64,000 nt of DNA from JBOZRQ01 sp050789255. GTDB taxonomy: Bacteria; Bacillota; Sulfobacillia; Symbiobacteriales; Symbiobacteriaceae. Shown here piece after piece: positions 26,379 through 34,307 of this stretch. The stretch covers positions 1-64,000 of the forward strand of contig JBOZRQ010000029.1 in assembly GCA_050789255.1 (NCBI GenBank), read 5' to 3'. Each line of letters starts with the position of its first letter. The stretch's first letter is position 1. Both the position numbers and the translations under genes were made by a program. The notes under the pieces are model-generated. The model saw only the letters and a list, made by a program, of their open reading frames with translations, was not told the DNA's origin and ran no database searches.

Positions 26379-27659
26379 GTGAAGGAGTACGTCTTCCGGG
26401 ATCCGGTGCATGGAAATATCTCTGTCACCGACCCCACCGTATTTGCTCTGATTCAGAGCCCTGAATTTCAACGGCTCCGGCGCATCCGCCAGCTGGGCAC
26501 CTCGTTTATTTCGTACCCGGGCGCCGAGCACACTCGGTTCGCCCACTCTCTGGGTGTGTACCACCTTATGCACCAGGTGCTCAGGCACCTTACAGACCGC
26601 AAGGTAGTGGAGGTGGACCCCGAGGATCAGGCCATGACCTGCTGTGCTGCCCTGCTGCACGACATTGGCCATGGTCCCTTCTCCCATCTGTTCGAGAAGC
26701 TGACGGGAATTCGGCACGAACGCTGGGTCGAAAAGATCATCTCCAGCCCCGACTCGGGTATCTATCGGATTCTGGCCGAAAGGAATCCGGAGTGGCCGTC
26801 GCGAATTGCCTCCATTATCATGGGCACGTGGAGCGGCCCGCCGTTCCTCAAAGAGCTCATCTCCAGCCAGCTCGACGTCGACCGCATGGATTATCTGCTG
26901 CGGGACAGCCGCATGTGTGGGGTTACCTACGGGCAGTTTGACCTCGAGCGCCTCATTCAAACGATTACGGTGCACGAGGGCCACATCGCCCTGACCGACA
27001 AGGGGATTCACTCAGCCGAGGAGTTCCTCTTGGCCCGGTACTTCATGTACTGGAACGTGTACTTCCACAAAGCTACCCGCTCCATCGAGACCATTCTGGA
27101 GAAAATGCTGAGCCGGGCAGTGACGCTCGTGCGCTCTGGCCAGGCAGGCGCCCTGGGGTATATCCCCCCGGCACTGGAGCCCATTCTGGCCGGGCGGCAG
27201 ATGAACCTTCAGGAGTACCTGGCGCTCGATGAAACGGACGCCCTCTATGCGATCAAGCGGTGGACAACCTCCACCGACGAGGTCCTCGCCGACCTGGCGG
27301 ATCGATTCATCAGCCGGAGGCTCTTTGTGGGGCTTCGCATTGAGAACCGGCTGGTGAAGGTGGTGGAGCGGCAGGAGCAAATTATTGCCGCCGTACATGC
27401 CAGTGGTTTCAGCGACCCTGGGTACTATCACCACATCGACCAAACCTCCAACGTGGCCTATTCTTATTATGTTACGCCCAAGGAGAGCGGCTCGCCGCCG
27501 ATCCAGATCCTGCTCGACTGGACCAAGCCACCGGCGCTGCGCGAGGTAAGCTCGCTGTCCGACGTGCTGCGGTCGATCACAGCCGAGCCGGTGACCCGCT
27601 ACGTGCTCTTCGTACCGCGTGAGGCAGTGGAAGCGGTTGAGCGTGTGCTAGAAGCCTAA
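26379..27659 (+). CDS. HD-domain phosphohydrolase (YwfO/SAMHD1-like)
   Basis: 426 residues starting with VKEYVFRDPVHG, the standard opening of YwfO-type proteins. HD metal ligands are seen in HTRFAHSLGV, the HD pair in LLHDIGHGPFSH, and the last Asp in SQLDVDRMDYLLRDS. Relatives are (d)NTP triphosphohydrolases of the SAMHD1/EF1143 group. GTG at 26379 with GAGGTG upstream gives the family N-terminus; ATG 26352 is an alternative. Next to it is a YwgA homologue, the same pairing as ywfO-ywgA in Bacillus, so the two probably act together. Confidence 0.88.
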   Translation: MKEYVFRDPVHGNISVTDPTVFALIQSPEFQRLRRIRQLGTSFISYPGAEHTRFAHSLGVYHLMHQVLRHLTDRKVVEVDPEDQAMTCCAALLHDIGHGPFSHLFEKLTGIRHERWVEKIISSPDSGIYRILAERNPEWPSRIASIIMGTWSGPPFLKELISSQLDVDRMDYLLRDSRMCGVTYGQFDLERLIQTITVHEGHIALTDKGIHSAEEFLLARYFMYWNVYFHKATRSIETILEKMLSRAVTLVRSGQAGALGYIPPALEPILAGRQMNLQEYLALDETDALYAIKRWTTSTDEVLADLADRFISRRLFVGLRIENRLVKVVERQEQIIAAVHASGFSDPGYYHHIDQTSNVAYSYYVTPKESGSPPIQILLDWTKPPALREVSSLSDVLRSITAEPVTRYVLFVPREAVEAVERVLEA

Positions 27660-27673
27660 AAGGGGTGCTCGGA

Positions 27674-28183
27674 ATGTTTGACTCCTACAGTAGTCTGACC
27701 CGCCTGCTGCTCACGGCCGGGGAGGTCCGCGGGCGCAAGAAGCTGCAAAAGCTGGTCTTCATCGCCCAGAGCCTGGGCTACCCCTTCGCCGAGCCCTTTC
27801 ACCTCCACGTGTGGGGGCCGTACTCAGAGGTGCTGGCGGTCAAACTGAAGGAGATGACCGAGTGGGGATTCGCCCGGGAAGAGGCGCTGCCTGGGCCGGC
27901 TGGCAATCAGCACTACGTGTATGGGCCAGGTCCGAACGCCGAACGGGTGGCCTCCACCCACGACGCTCGCCTTGACAGTCTGGTTGCCCACCTGAATGGC
28001 CAGGACGCCACCTTCCTCGAGGGCGTGGCCACGGTTCTATTCCTGCGGGCGCAGGGTCAAAGCGATGAGCAGATTACGGAAACCCTGCCACGCCTGAAGC
28101 CGGACAAGTTTGCCGACGGCGCCAGAGTGCACTCTGTGCTTGCCTTCGCCAACACCCTGGAGTCCTACCGTATCGCCGCCTAA
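27674..28183 (+). CDS. YwgA family protein
   Basis: 169-residue protein resembling B. subtilis YwgA; function unknown. It starts LTRLLLTAGEVRGRKKLQKLVFIAQ, a winged-helix-like segment also seen in antitoxin- and Panacea-type folds (RKKLQKLVF). It starts 14 nt after the HD gene, ATG 27674 with AGGGG upstream. Conserved linkage to an HD nucleotidase suggests it regulates or partners with it; this is inference. Confidence 0.75.
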   Translation: MFDSYSSLTRLLLTAGEVRGRKKLQKLVFIAQSLGYPFAEPFHLHVWGPYSEVLAVKLKEMTEWGFAREEALPGPAGNQHYVYGPGPNAERVASTHDARLDSLVAHLNGQDATFLEGVATVLFLRAQGQSDEQITETLPRLKPDKFADGARVHSVLAFANTLESYRIAA

Positions 28184-28194
28184 CTACTTAGAAT

Positions 28195-28230
28195 GAAGCC
28201 TCCCGAGCCTCGGGGGGCTTCAAATTTTTT
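28195..28230 (+). terminator. terminator after the HD-ywgA pair
   Basis: GAAGCC-TCCCGAG / CTCGGGGGGCTTC stem followed by AAATTTTTTT. Confidence 0.9.
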
Positions 28231-28361
28231 TCCAAACTGGGAGGATTTCCTACATAAAATGGCAAAGAATAAAGGAGTAGTCAGATACGTCGTAATACAT
28301 ACGCGGGCCGGTAGCAAGGCCATCTCAGTTTTCGTATGATGCTAGCACAAAGAGGTATGGA

Positions 28362-28407
28362 AGCGCAGCCGGAAGACAAAGCTAAGGGCAAGGTTACCTA
28401 CTGCGCT
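28362..28407 (+). other. stem in the leader of the NYN gene
   Basis: In the 200-nt gap before the NYN gene, AGCGCAG (28362-28368) and CTGCGCT (28401-28407) form a perfect 7-bp stem around a 32-nt loop, ending 10 nt before the ribosome-binding site AAGGAGGG. A structured leader is possible; I compared it by eye with known riboswitch consensus patterns (c-di-GMP, guanidine, ZTP, T-box) and found no match. Confidence 0.3.
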
Positions 28408-28430
28408 CAGATAATAAAGGAGGGACCCTC

Positions 28431-29231
28431 TTGAATAGCGTCATCTTTATGGATTACGAAAATATCTACTGGAGCATGAAGCAACAGTACGGCACGACGC
28501 CTGACACCGAGAAGCTAATCAGCAGCCTACGGGAGCTGGGGGAGCAAAAGCACGACGGCGGTCCGGTCTGCCTTATGCAGGCCTACGCCGACTTCGACCA
28601 CGACGAGTTCCGCGGCCTCTTGTCCGAACTGCAGCGCCGGAGCGTGGAGCCTCGGCACGTGTTCTCCAAGAACTACGAAGACGGCACCCGCAAGAACGCA
28701 GCCGACATTGAAATGAGTCTCGACGCCCTCGAACTCATGTACAATCGGCCCGACATCGAGGTCTTCATTCTGGTGTGCGGCGACCGCGACATGATCCAGG
28801 TGATTCGTAAGCTTCGAGCCCGAGGCAAGCAGGTCCACGTGGTGGCGGTTGAGAAAACCATGAGCAAGGACGTCATGTCCTTTGTAAACTACTTCACCAC
28901 CGTGGAAGCCCTGCTAGGCATCTTGCCGCCGGCCATGTACGACATGGAAATGATGATTCGCCGGCTGGATACGGCTGAGTATGGCAAACCCTTCGTCGGC
29001 CTGAAGTACTTCCTGCGAGTCCTGGCTGGATCCGACATCGTGGACCGCAAAACATACGAGCTCGTCAACCAGGCGATCTCGGAAGGGGTCATCGAGACCT
29101 ACAAGGTACCTAACCCGAAGGATGAACTGTTCCCAACGACGGCTTGCCGACTTAACCGTGAGCACGATCTGGTAAAGCGTGTGCTCGGTCCGGGCGTGCA
29201 ACCGAAACAGCAGTCCACCGCCAGCGCATAA
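28431..29231 (+). CDS. NYN domain (PIN-like) ribonuclease, LabA/DUF88 family
   Basis: 266 residues. The NYN nuclease domain (about 1-165) has the expected acidic residues: FMDYENIYW near the N-terminus, RKNAADIEMSLDAL, and LVCGDRDMIQVIRKL. Such proteins are metal-dependent RNases. The C-terminal part (about 170-250), with KPFVGLKYFLRVL and a possible winged-helix, may bind nucleic acid. TTG start at 28431 with AAGGAGGG at 28417-28424. It is monocistronic; partners are not evident. Confidence 0.85.
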   Translation: MNSVIFMDYENIYWSMKQQYGTTPDTEKLISSLRELGEQKHDGGPVCLMQAYADFDHDEFRGLLSELQRRSVEPRHVFSKNYEDGTRKNAADIEMSLDALELMYNRPDIEVFILVCGDRDMIQVIRKLRARGKQVHVVAVEKTMSKDVMSFVNYFTTVEALLGILPPAMYDMEMMIRRLDTAEYGKPFVGLKYFLRVLAGSDIVDRKTYELVNQAISEGVIETYKVPNPKDELFPTTACRLNREHDLVKRVLGPGVQPKQQSTASA

Positions 29232-29257
29232 CCTGGCGAAGTTCCATTGTCTGTCCG

Positions 29258-29286
29258 TTGACAGACTCAGACCCCACCGCGATAAT
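29258..29286 (+). promoter_or_regulatory. strong sigma-A promoter upstream of the S-layer gene region
   Basis: TTGACA (29258-29263), 17 bp, GATAAT (29281-29286). The expected start is near 29293, almost 580 nt before the S-layer start codon and only 44 nt before a strong hairpin, so it may drive a short RNA or an attenuated leader. Confidence 0.75.
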
Positions 29287-29330
29287 GTTCGAGTACTACC
29301 TATTCAACTATAACCTATTGCCTATGCGAC

Positions 29331-29369
29331 AAAGCTGGGGCGCTGCCTATCGGCGGCGCCCCTTTGCTG
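29331..29369 (+). terminator. hairpin with weak T-tail (terminator or attenuator)
   Basis: GGGGCGCTGCC / GGCGGCGCCCC stem with TATC loop, flanked by AAAGCT and CTTTGC. Its second half plus tail, GCGCCCCTTTGCTGTGCCCA, recurs with one change after the DUF1385 gene (63736-63755). Confidence 0.6.
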
Positions 29370-29412
29370 TGCCCAAAAACCGGTGTTATGTTGCCTTGAA
29401 AAATCCGCGTGA

Positions 29413-29506
29413 AACCGGGAACAAAATGCACCGGCTTACGTCTATCCATCCGTAACAAAATCCACGCCACAAAATGCACCGAAAATATTTCGTTGAACCC
29501 GGGAAC
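29413..29506 (+). repeat. repeated motifs in the S-layer gene upstream region
   Basis: ACAAAATGCACCG occurs exactly at 29421-29433 and 29469-29481, with a near copy ACAAAATCCACG at 29455-29466. Flanking CCGGGAAC occurs at 29415-29422 and 29499-29506, and CGAAA-ATA-TTTCG (29480-29492) is a palindrome. They look like protein-binding sites. The rest of the gap to 29871 holds only weak hairpins (GCCC/GGGC near 29700-29717, TCCGGA/TCCGGA near 29809-29826) and no gene. Confidence 0.55.
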
Positions 29507-29871
29507 TTTCCCGAAGAACGCGTCGTCTGTAGTACCGTCCAAGCCACGCGGGAAGCGCGATTGCGGGTGATCGGTTGCAACATCTACCAACGCAGCCAGA
29601 GCAGGATTCCGTCAGACACAAGAGAATCACATTGGCGACATGATAAATGTTGAACAGGTCCCCCGCAAACGAAAGCTGCTCCTCGAACATCTCTAAAAAG
29701 CCCAACAAAAAGGGCACACACTGTCCAGATGTTATAGGTCTAGACAGTACCACTTCACAAAGTTTAAGTCTTCCCCATGTTCACCGCTCGTGGGGAGGGA
29801 AAGTTGCTCCGGACCCTAGATCCGGAACCTCTAAACTGTCCACATATGCGCTAAAGGAGGATACCGAAGAG

Positions 29872-32800
29872 ATGGGTCTGATGAAGAAGCTGACGTCCGC
29901 TGTTGTGGCGTCTAGCCTCGTTCTCGGTCTCGTCGGGACCGCCGCTGCTGACTTCAGCCCTGCTGGAGTTAACGAAGCGGCTGCCCGTATGCAGGCCCTC
30001 GGTGTCGTGAAGGGCACTGTCCTTCCTGGTGGCGGGGTTGACCTCGCCCTGAACGAGAAGATTACCCGTGCTCAGCTCGTGACCATTCTTGTCCGTGCTT
30101 TCGGTAAGGAAGCCGACTCCCAGCTCCTGAAGGGCGCCCCGGTGTTCACCGACACCTCCGCCCACTGGGCTTCCGGTGAGATCGCGATGGCCAAGGCCAT
30201 CATCGAGAGCAAGGGCCACAAGCTCGGCGTCACCGAGACCACCTTTGCCCCCGACAAGGACGTCACCTCGGCTGAGGCGATCGCCCTGGTCATGAAGTTC
30301 CTCGGCGTCAAGGCTGACACCACCAAGACCTGGCCGATGGACTACATTCAGGGTGCCGTCAACGCCGGCCTGATCAGCGAAGCTGACAAGACCGCTCTGA
30401 CGGTTGCTCCGAACAGCCCGGCCGTCCGTGGCCTGGTGTTCTACCTGGCTGACCATGCGTTCTCCACCTACACCATGCCCGAGACCAAGGCTACTGTTTA
30501 CGGTAGCTACCTCGACACCAAGGCGCCGGTCATCACCGTCGACGCCACCTTCGAGCCCACCACCTCGGAGGACCAGGTGACCCTCTCCGGTACCGTCACC
30601 GACAACAAGAAGGTCGCCGTGCTGCATGTCGGCTCGATCGACAACGCTGTCGCTGTTGACGCCAACGGCAAGTGGTCCACCACCGTCAAGCTGGTTGCTG
30701 GCGAGAACAAGGTTTGGATCCACGCCCTCGACATCGCTGGCAACGCTGGCGTCTACGAAGGCGTGAACATCACCCGTGTCGCTGGCGACGCTGCCAAGAT
30801 CGAGGCCCAGGCTAACCTGGAGGTCGCTGCTGGCGCTTCCGCCGACGTGAACTTCAAGGTTCTGGACGCCAAGGGCGTTGCTCTTGAGAAGTCCGCCGCC
30901 AAGGTCACCGTCGAGGGCGAGATTGGCACCTACGACGACGCCACCGGCAAGTTCACTGCCGCCGCCAAGACCGGCACCGGCACCCTGACCATCACCGCTG
31001 GCGATCAGACCGCCACCGTGAACGTCACCGTGACCGCCGGCGCCCTGGCTGACCTTGAGTTCACCACCGAGCCCGCTACCACCAACGTGTCCGTCGGTAC
31101 CCCGCTCAAGCTCGTCGTCAAGGGTAAGGATGCCAACGGCAACGAAGTCGCCGTCTCCGGCGCCACCTTCACCGCCACCAACGGCATCGTTGACGCCAAC
31201 GGCAACTTCGCCGCTACCGTGGCTGGCACCGCTAAGGTCACCGCTACCGCTGGCGGCCTGAGCAAGGACCTGACGATCACCGTCTACTCCACCGCCGCCA
31301 AGCTGGCGATCAACAACACCAAGTCCCTGGTTGCCAACGCCGCTAGCGAGGATACCGTCACCGTTAACGTTCAGGACGCCAACGGCTTCACCGTTGCTTC
31401 CTACAACGGCGACGTGACCCTGACCGTGGTCGGCGCCACCGGCGCCCTGGACATCAAGACTGGTGCTAGCACCGTGGCCGACACCTACACCGTGAAGGCT
31501 GTCAACGGCGTTGCTACCTTTACCGTCAAGAGCCAGGCTGCTGCTACCACCGCCACCACCGCTCGTGTTCAGGCCACTTCTGGCTCCCTGACCGGCGCCC
31601 TGAAGGACATCTCCATCGTTAAGCCCGTGCTGACCAAGTTCGAGGCTTCCGTGGATGTCAGCCAGATCGAGGCGAACCCTGCTGCCGGCGCTACCGTGAC
31701 CGTGAAGGCCTTTGACCAGGAGGGTGTCAACACCGTCGCTGGCGACGCCTACACCGTTACCTTCAGCTCCAGCAACACCGACGTTCTGCGCATCAACGGT
31801 GCTGTCAGCAACTCCCTCGATGTGGCGTTCGCCAACAACGACGCCAGCAAGACCTTCCAGGTCAACGCCACCGCTGTCCCGGGTGCGGCCAGCCTGACCG
31901 CCACCATTAAGAACAGCAGCGGCACCGTCATCACCACCGTGCCGGTCAACACGCTGTCGATCAACACCGCCATCGCCACTGCTGCTGCCAAGCTGCAGGT
32001 CATCGGTGCTGAGAACCTCAGCATGGCCGCTACCGCCACCAGCACTAAGACCTTCAAGGTGGCTCTGCTCGACCAGGCCGGCAACGTCCTGTCCAGCACT
32101 GCCAACGGTGCGACCGCTCCGACCATCGTCGTCAAGGACGCCAACGGCGTTGATCAGAGCGCCAAGTTCACCATCAACCAGGCGGGTCTGACCGCTGGCT
32201 GGGTGAACGGCATCTACAACGTCGCCATCGTGCCGACCGCTGGCTCGGTCAGCAACGCCGGCACCTACACGATCGAGGCGAGCCGCGGCAGCCTGACCAA
32301 GTCCACCGGCACCCTGACCCTGAACCCCGGCACCGCCACCTACGTCACGCTGACGGCTGACAACATTGCTGTCGCTGGCGATGGTATCTCCCGTGTCGTC
32401 CTGACCGCTAAGGTCGTCGACACCAAGGGCAATACCGTTGACTTCGACGGCAACATCACCCTGAAGCAGACTGTCGGTAACGACGGTACCAACCTGTCCG
32501 CTCCTGCCACCACCACCGTGGCCGCTGTTGACGGCGTTGCTACCTGGACCCTGACCGCCACCAACTCCTTCGGTACCGATTCCTTCGGTCTCGAAGGTGA
32601 CCTGAACGGTGACGGCACCGCCGAGGTTCTGAACCAGGCCGCTGCCACTCCGTCCGCCGTCTCCATCTCCACTCAGCTGACCGGCTCTGCCACCCAGCTG
32701 CAGATCGACAGCACCTTCGGCGCTGCCAACGGCGCTGGTGCCAAGAAGGCTGGCGAGTCCTACGAAGTCAAGGTCTACGTGCGTGACGCTCAGGCGACCG

Positions 32801-34092
32801 CCAAGACCGTGACTGCCGACAACGGTCGCCCTGTCACCCTCGTCATCAAGAGCGGTCAAGGCACCGTTGAGAACGCCACCGTCACCACCGTGAACGGCGT
32901 TGCCACCTTCAAGGTCAGCTCCACCAAGGGCGGCACCAGCAGCGCTACCACCAGCGCCCTGGTCTTCTACGCTGAGGCTTCGGGTCTGACCAAGACCGCT
33001 GATACCAGCGCCTACTTCACCTCCGGCGATAAGGCCAAGATCGTGCTGTCCGCTAACACCAACCTGGCTGTTGGCTCCAACACCGATCTGAGCGCCAACT
33101 ACGTTGACCAGTACGGCAACTATATCGCTCCGGACGCTTCGCTTGACCTGAAGAATGTCCAGATCAGCGGCTCCGCCGCCACTCTGGCCGGCGGTGGCTC
33201 CACCATCACCGATGGTGCCGCTGTCCTGAACGCCTCTTCCTTCCCGGCCTCCGGCGCCCTGACCGCCGAGCATGACGTCAACACTGGCGCCCTGCCCGTC
33301 GACTCCCTGAACCTCACCGTCTACAACGTCGGCCTGGCCTACCGTGCCCAGGTGCAGACCGTTGCCGACAAGACCGCTGACGCCACCACCTTCACCGTCA
33401 AGGTTGCGCTCGTTGACTACAACGGCCTGACCCTGACCAACAAGGAAGGCGCCACCACCCTGATTCCGTTCGACTTGAAGGTCACCGACAACAGCGGCGC
33501 TGTTGCTGCTGGCGGCTCGATCGTGGCGGACAGCTATGTTGACGGTGTGGCTACCTACACCTACACGATGCCCGCCACCAAGAACGCTGGTCAGTACAAG
33601 TTCGAGGCTGTTGTCAAGACCGTCAACGCTCTGACGACCGCTGGTTACACCGCTGACGAGGCTAACCTGCTCGCCGCTCTGAAGGTCACCAGCGTCACCG
33701 CTAACGTCACGCCTGGTTCCGCCGTTGCGGTTGAGACTGCTGTCATCAACCCGGCTGACGGCACCGATGTGATCCGCACCGCCAACGGCGATGCCGCCTT
33801 CAACTTCGACGGCAGCGGCGCTAACGTCGCCTTCGTCAAGGTGATGGCTATCGACGCCAAGGGCAACGTTGTGACCTCCTTCTCTGGCCAGGGCAAGCTG
33901 GTTCTGAGCGCCAACACCAACCTGACCCTGGTTGGTGCCAACTCCAGCAACGAGCTGCTCGTGACCCTGACCAACGGCTACGGCACCGCTATGATCCAGC
34001 GGTCCGGTGACTCTGCCGGTACCATCACCGGTAGCGCCATCCTCAGCGGCACCACCTACACCGCTGACGCCACCCCGACCACCCTGCAGTAA
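29872..34092 (+). CDS. SLH-domain surface protein, probable main S-layer protein
   Basis: 1406 residues. Signal peptide about 1-28 (KKLTSAVVASSLVLGLVGTAAA). Two clear and one weaker SLH domains (about 30-210), with ITRAQLVTILVRAFG and the FxD...HWA pattern, bind a secondary cell-wall polymer. The rest is a long series of beta-sandwich, Ig-like (Big) repeats rich in Thr, Ala and Val and free of cysteine. The gene uses a narrow codon set (Thr mostly ACC, Lys almost only AAG), unlike its neighbours, pointing to very high expression. ATG 29872 follows TAAAGGAGG. It forms the outer lattice, most likely; direct proof is absent. Confidence 0.85.
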   Translation: MGLMKKLTSAVVASSLVLGLVGTAAADFSPAGVNEAAARMQALGVVKGTVLPGGGVDLALNEKITRAQLVTILVRAFGKEADSQLLKGAPVFTDTSAHWASGEIAMAKAIIESKGHKLGVTETTFAPDKDVTSAEAIALVMKFLGVKADTTKTWPMDYIQGAVNAGLISEADKTALTVAPNSPAVRGLVFYLADHAFSTYTMPETKATVYGSYLDTKAPVITVDATFEPTTSEDQVTLSGTVTDNKKVAVLHVGSIDNAVAVDANGKWSTTVKLVAGENKVWIHALDIAGNAGVYEGVNITRVAGDAAKIEAQANLEVAAGASADVNFKVLDAKGVALEKSAAKVTVEGEIGTYDDATGKFTAAAKTGTGTLTITAGDQTATVNVTVTAGALADLEFTTEPATTNVSVGTPLKLVVKGKDANGNEVAVSGATFTATNGIVDANGNFAATVAGTAKVTATAGGLSKDLTITVYSTAAKLAINNTKSLVANAASEDTVTVNVQDANGFTVASYNGDVTLTVVGATGALDIKTGASTVADTYTVKAVNGVATFTVKSQAAATTATTARVQATSGSLTGALKDISIVKPVLTKFEASVDVSQIEANPAAGATVTVKAFDQEGVNTVAGDAYTVTFSSSNTDVLRINGAVSNSLDVAFANNDASKTFQVNATAVPGAASLTATIKNSSGTVITTVPVNTLSINTAIATAAAKLQVIGAENLSMAATATSTKTFKVALLDQAGNVLSSTANGATAPTIVVKDANGVDQSAKFTINQAGLTAGWVNGIYNVAIVPTAGSVSNAGTYTIEASRGSLTKSTGTLTLNPGTATYVTLTADNIAVAGDGISRVVLTAKVVDTKGNTVDFDGNITLKQTVGNDGTNLSAPATTTVAAVDGVATWTLTATNSFGTDSFGLEGDLNGDGTAEVLNQAAATPSAVSISTQLTGSATQLQIDSTFGAANGAGAKKAGESYEVKVYVRDAQATAKTVTADNGRPVTLVIKSGQGTVENATVTTVNGVATFKVSSTKGGTSSATTSALVFYAEASGLTKTADTSAYFTSGDKAKIVLSANTNLAVGSNTDLSANYVDQYGNYIAPDASLDLKNVQISGSAATLAGGGSTITDGAAVLNASSFPASGALTAEHDVNTGALPVDSLNLTVYNVGLAYRAQVQTVADKTADATTFTVKVALVDYNGLTLTNKEGATTLIPFDLKVTDNSGAVAAGGSIVADSYVDGVATYTYTMPATKNAGQYKFEAVVKTVNALTTAGYTADEANLLAALKVTSVTANVTPGSAVAVETAVINPADGTDVIRTANGDAAFNFDGSGANVAFVKVMAIDAKGNVVTSFSGQGKLVLSANTNLTLVGANSSNELLVTLTNGYGTAMIQRSGDSAGTITGSAILSGTTYTADATPTTLQ

Positions 34093-34110
34093 TGTAGGGC
34101 CTAGGGCCGA

Positions 34111-34149
34111 AAGAAACCGGGAGACTTGTTCTCCCGGTTTCTTTCTTTT
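34111..34149 (+). terminator. terminator of the S-layer gene
   Basis: AAGAAACCGGGAGA / TCTCCCGGTTTCTT, 14 bp with a 5-nt loop, followed by TCTTTT. Confidence 0.92.
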
Positions 34150-34191
34150 ACATAATGTAGTTGGCTGCTAGATAGAGTGCAGGAAAACGCA

Positions 34192-34220
34192 TTGGCTTAT
34201 ACGAATATCGATTGTATGTA
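34192..34220 (+). promoter_or_regulatory. probable promoter of the second large SLH gene
   Basis: TTGGCT (34192-34197), 17 bp, TATGTA (34215-34220), about 85 bp upstream of the start codon. Confidence 0.5.
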
Positions 34221-34221
34221 T

Positions 34222-34239
34222 TTGGGAACGTTGGGAACG
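34222..34239 (+). repeat. tandem 9-bp repeat in the SLH gene leader
   Basis: TTGGGAACG is repeated twice without a gap just downstream of the -10 element. The GGGAAC core also occurs in the repeats upstream of the S-layer gene (29417-29422 and 29501-29506). Confidence 0.4.
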
Positions 34240-34307
34240 AACCAATCCCGAGTTACGTCAAATCACTGGACAGAACAAAGTTTCCAGCATCGCAGAGGAG
34301 GATTGGA

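Noticed and set aside
28231..28430. Possible riboswitch before the NYN gene
   Set aside because: A 7-bp stem is present, but by-eye comparison with c-di-GMP, guanidine, ZTP and T-box consensus gave no match; kept only as a low-confidence leader stem.
29851..33273. A 1140-residue open frame opposite the S-layer gene
   Set aside because: It follows from the narrow, GC-ending codon set of the S-layer gene; it is low-complexity Gly/Val/Asp sequence and has no ribosome site or known domain.
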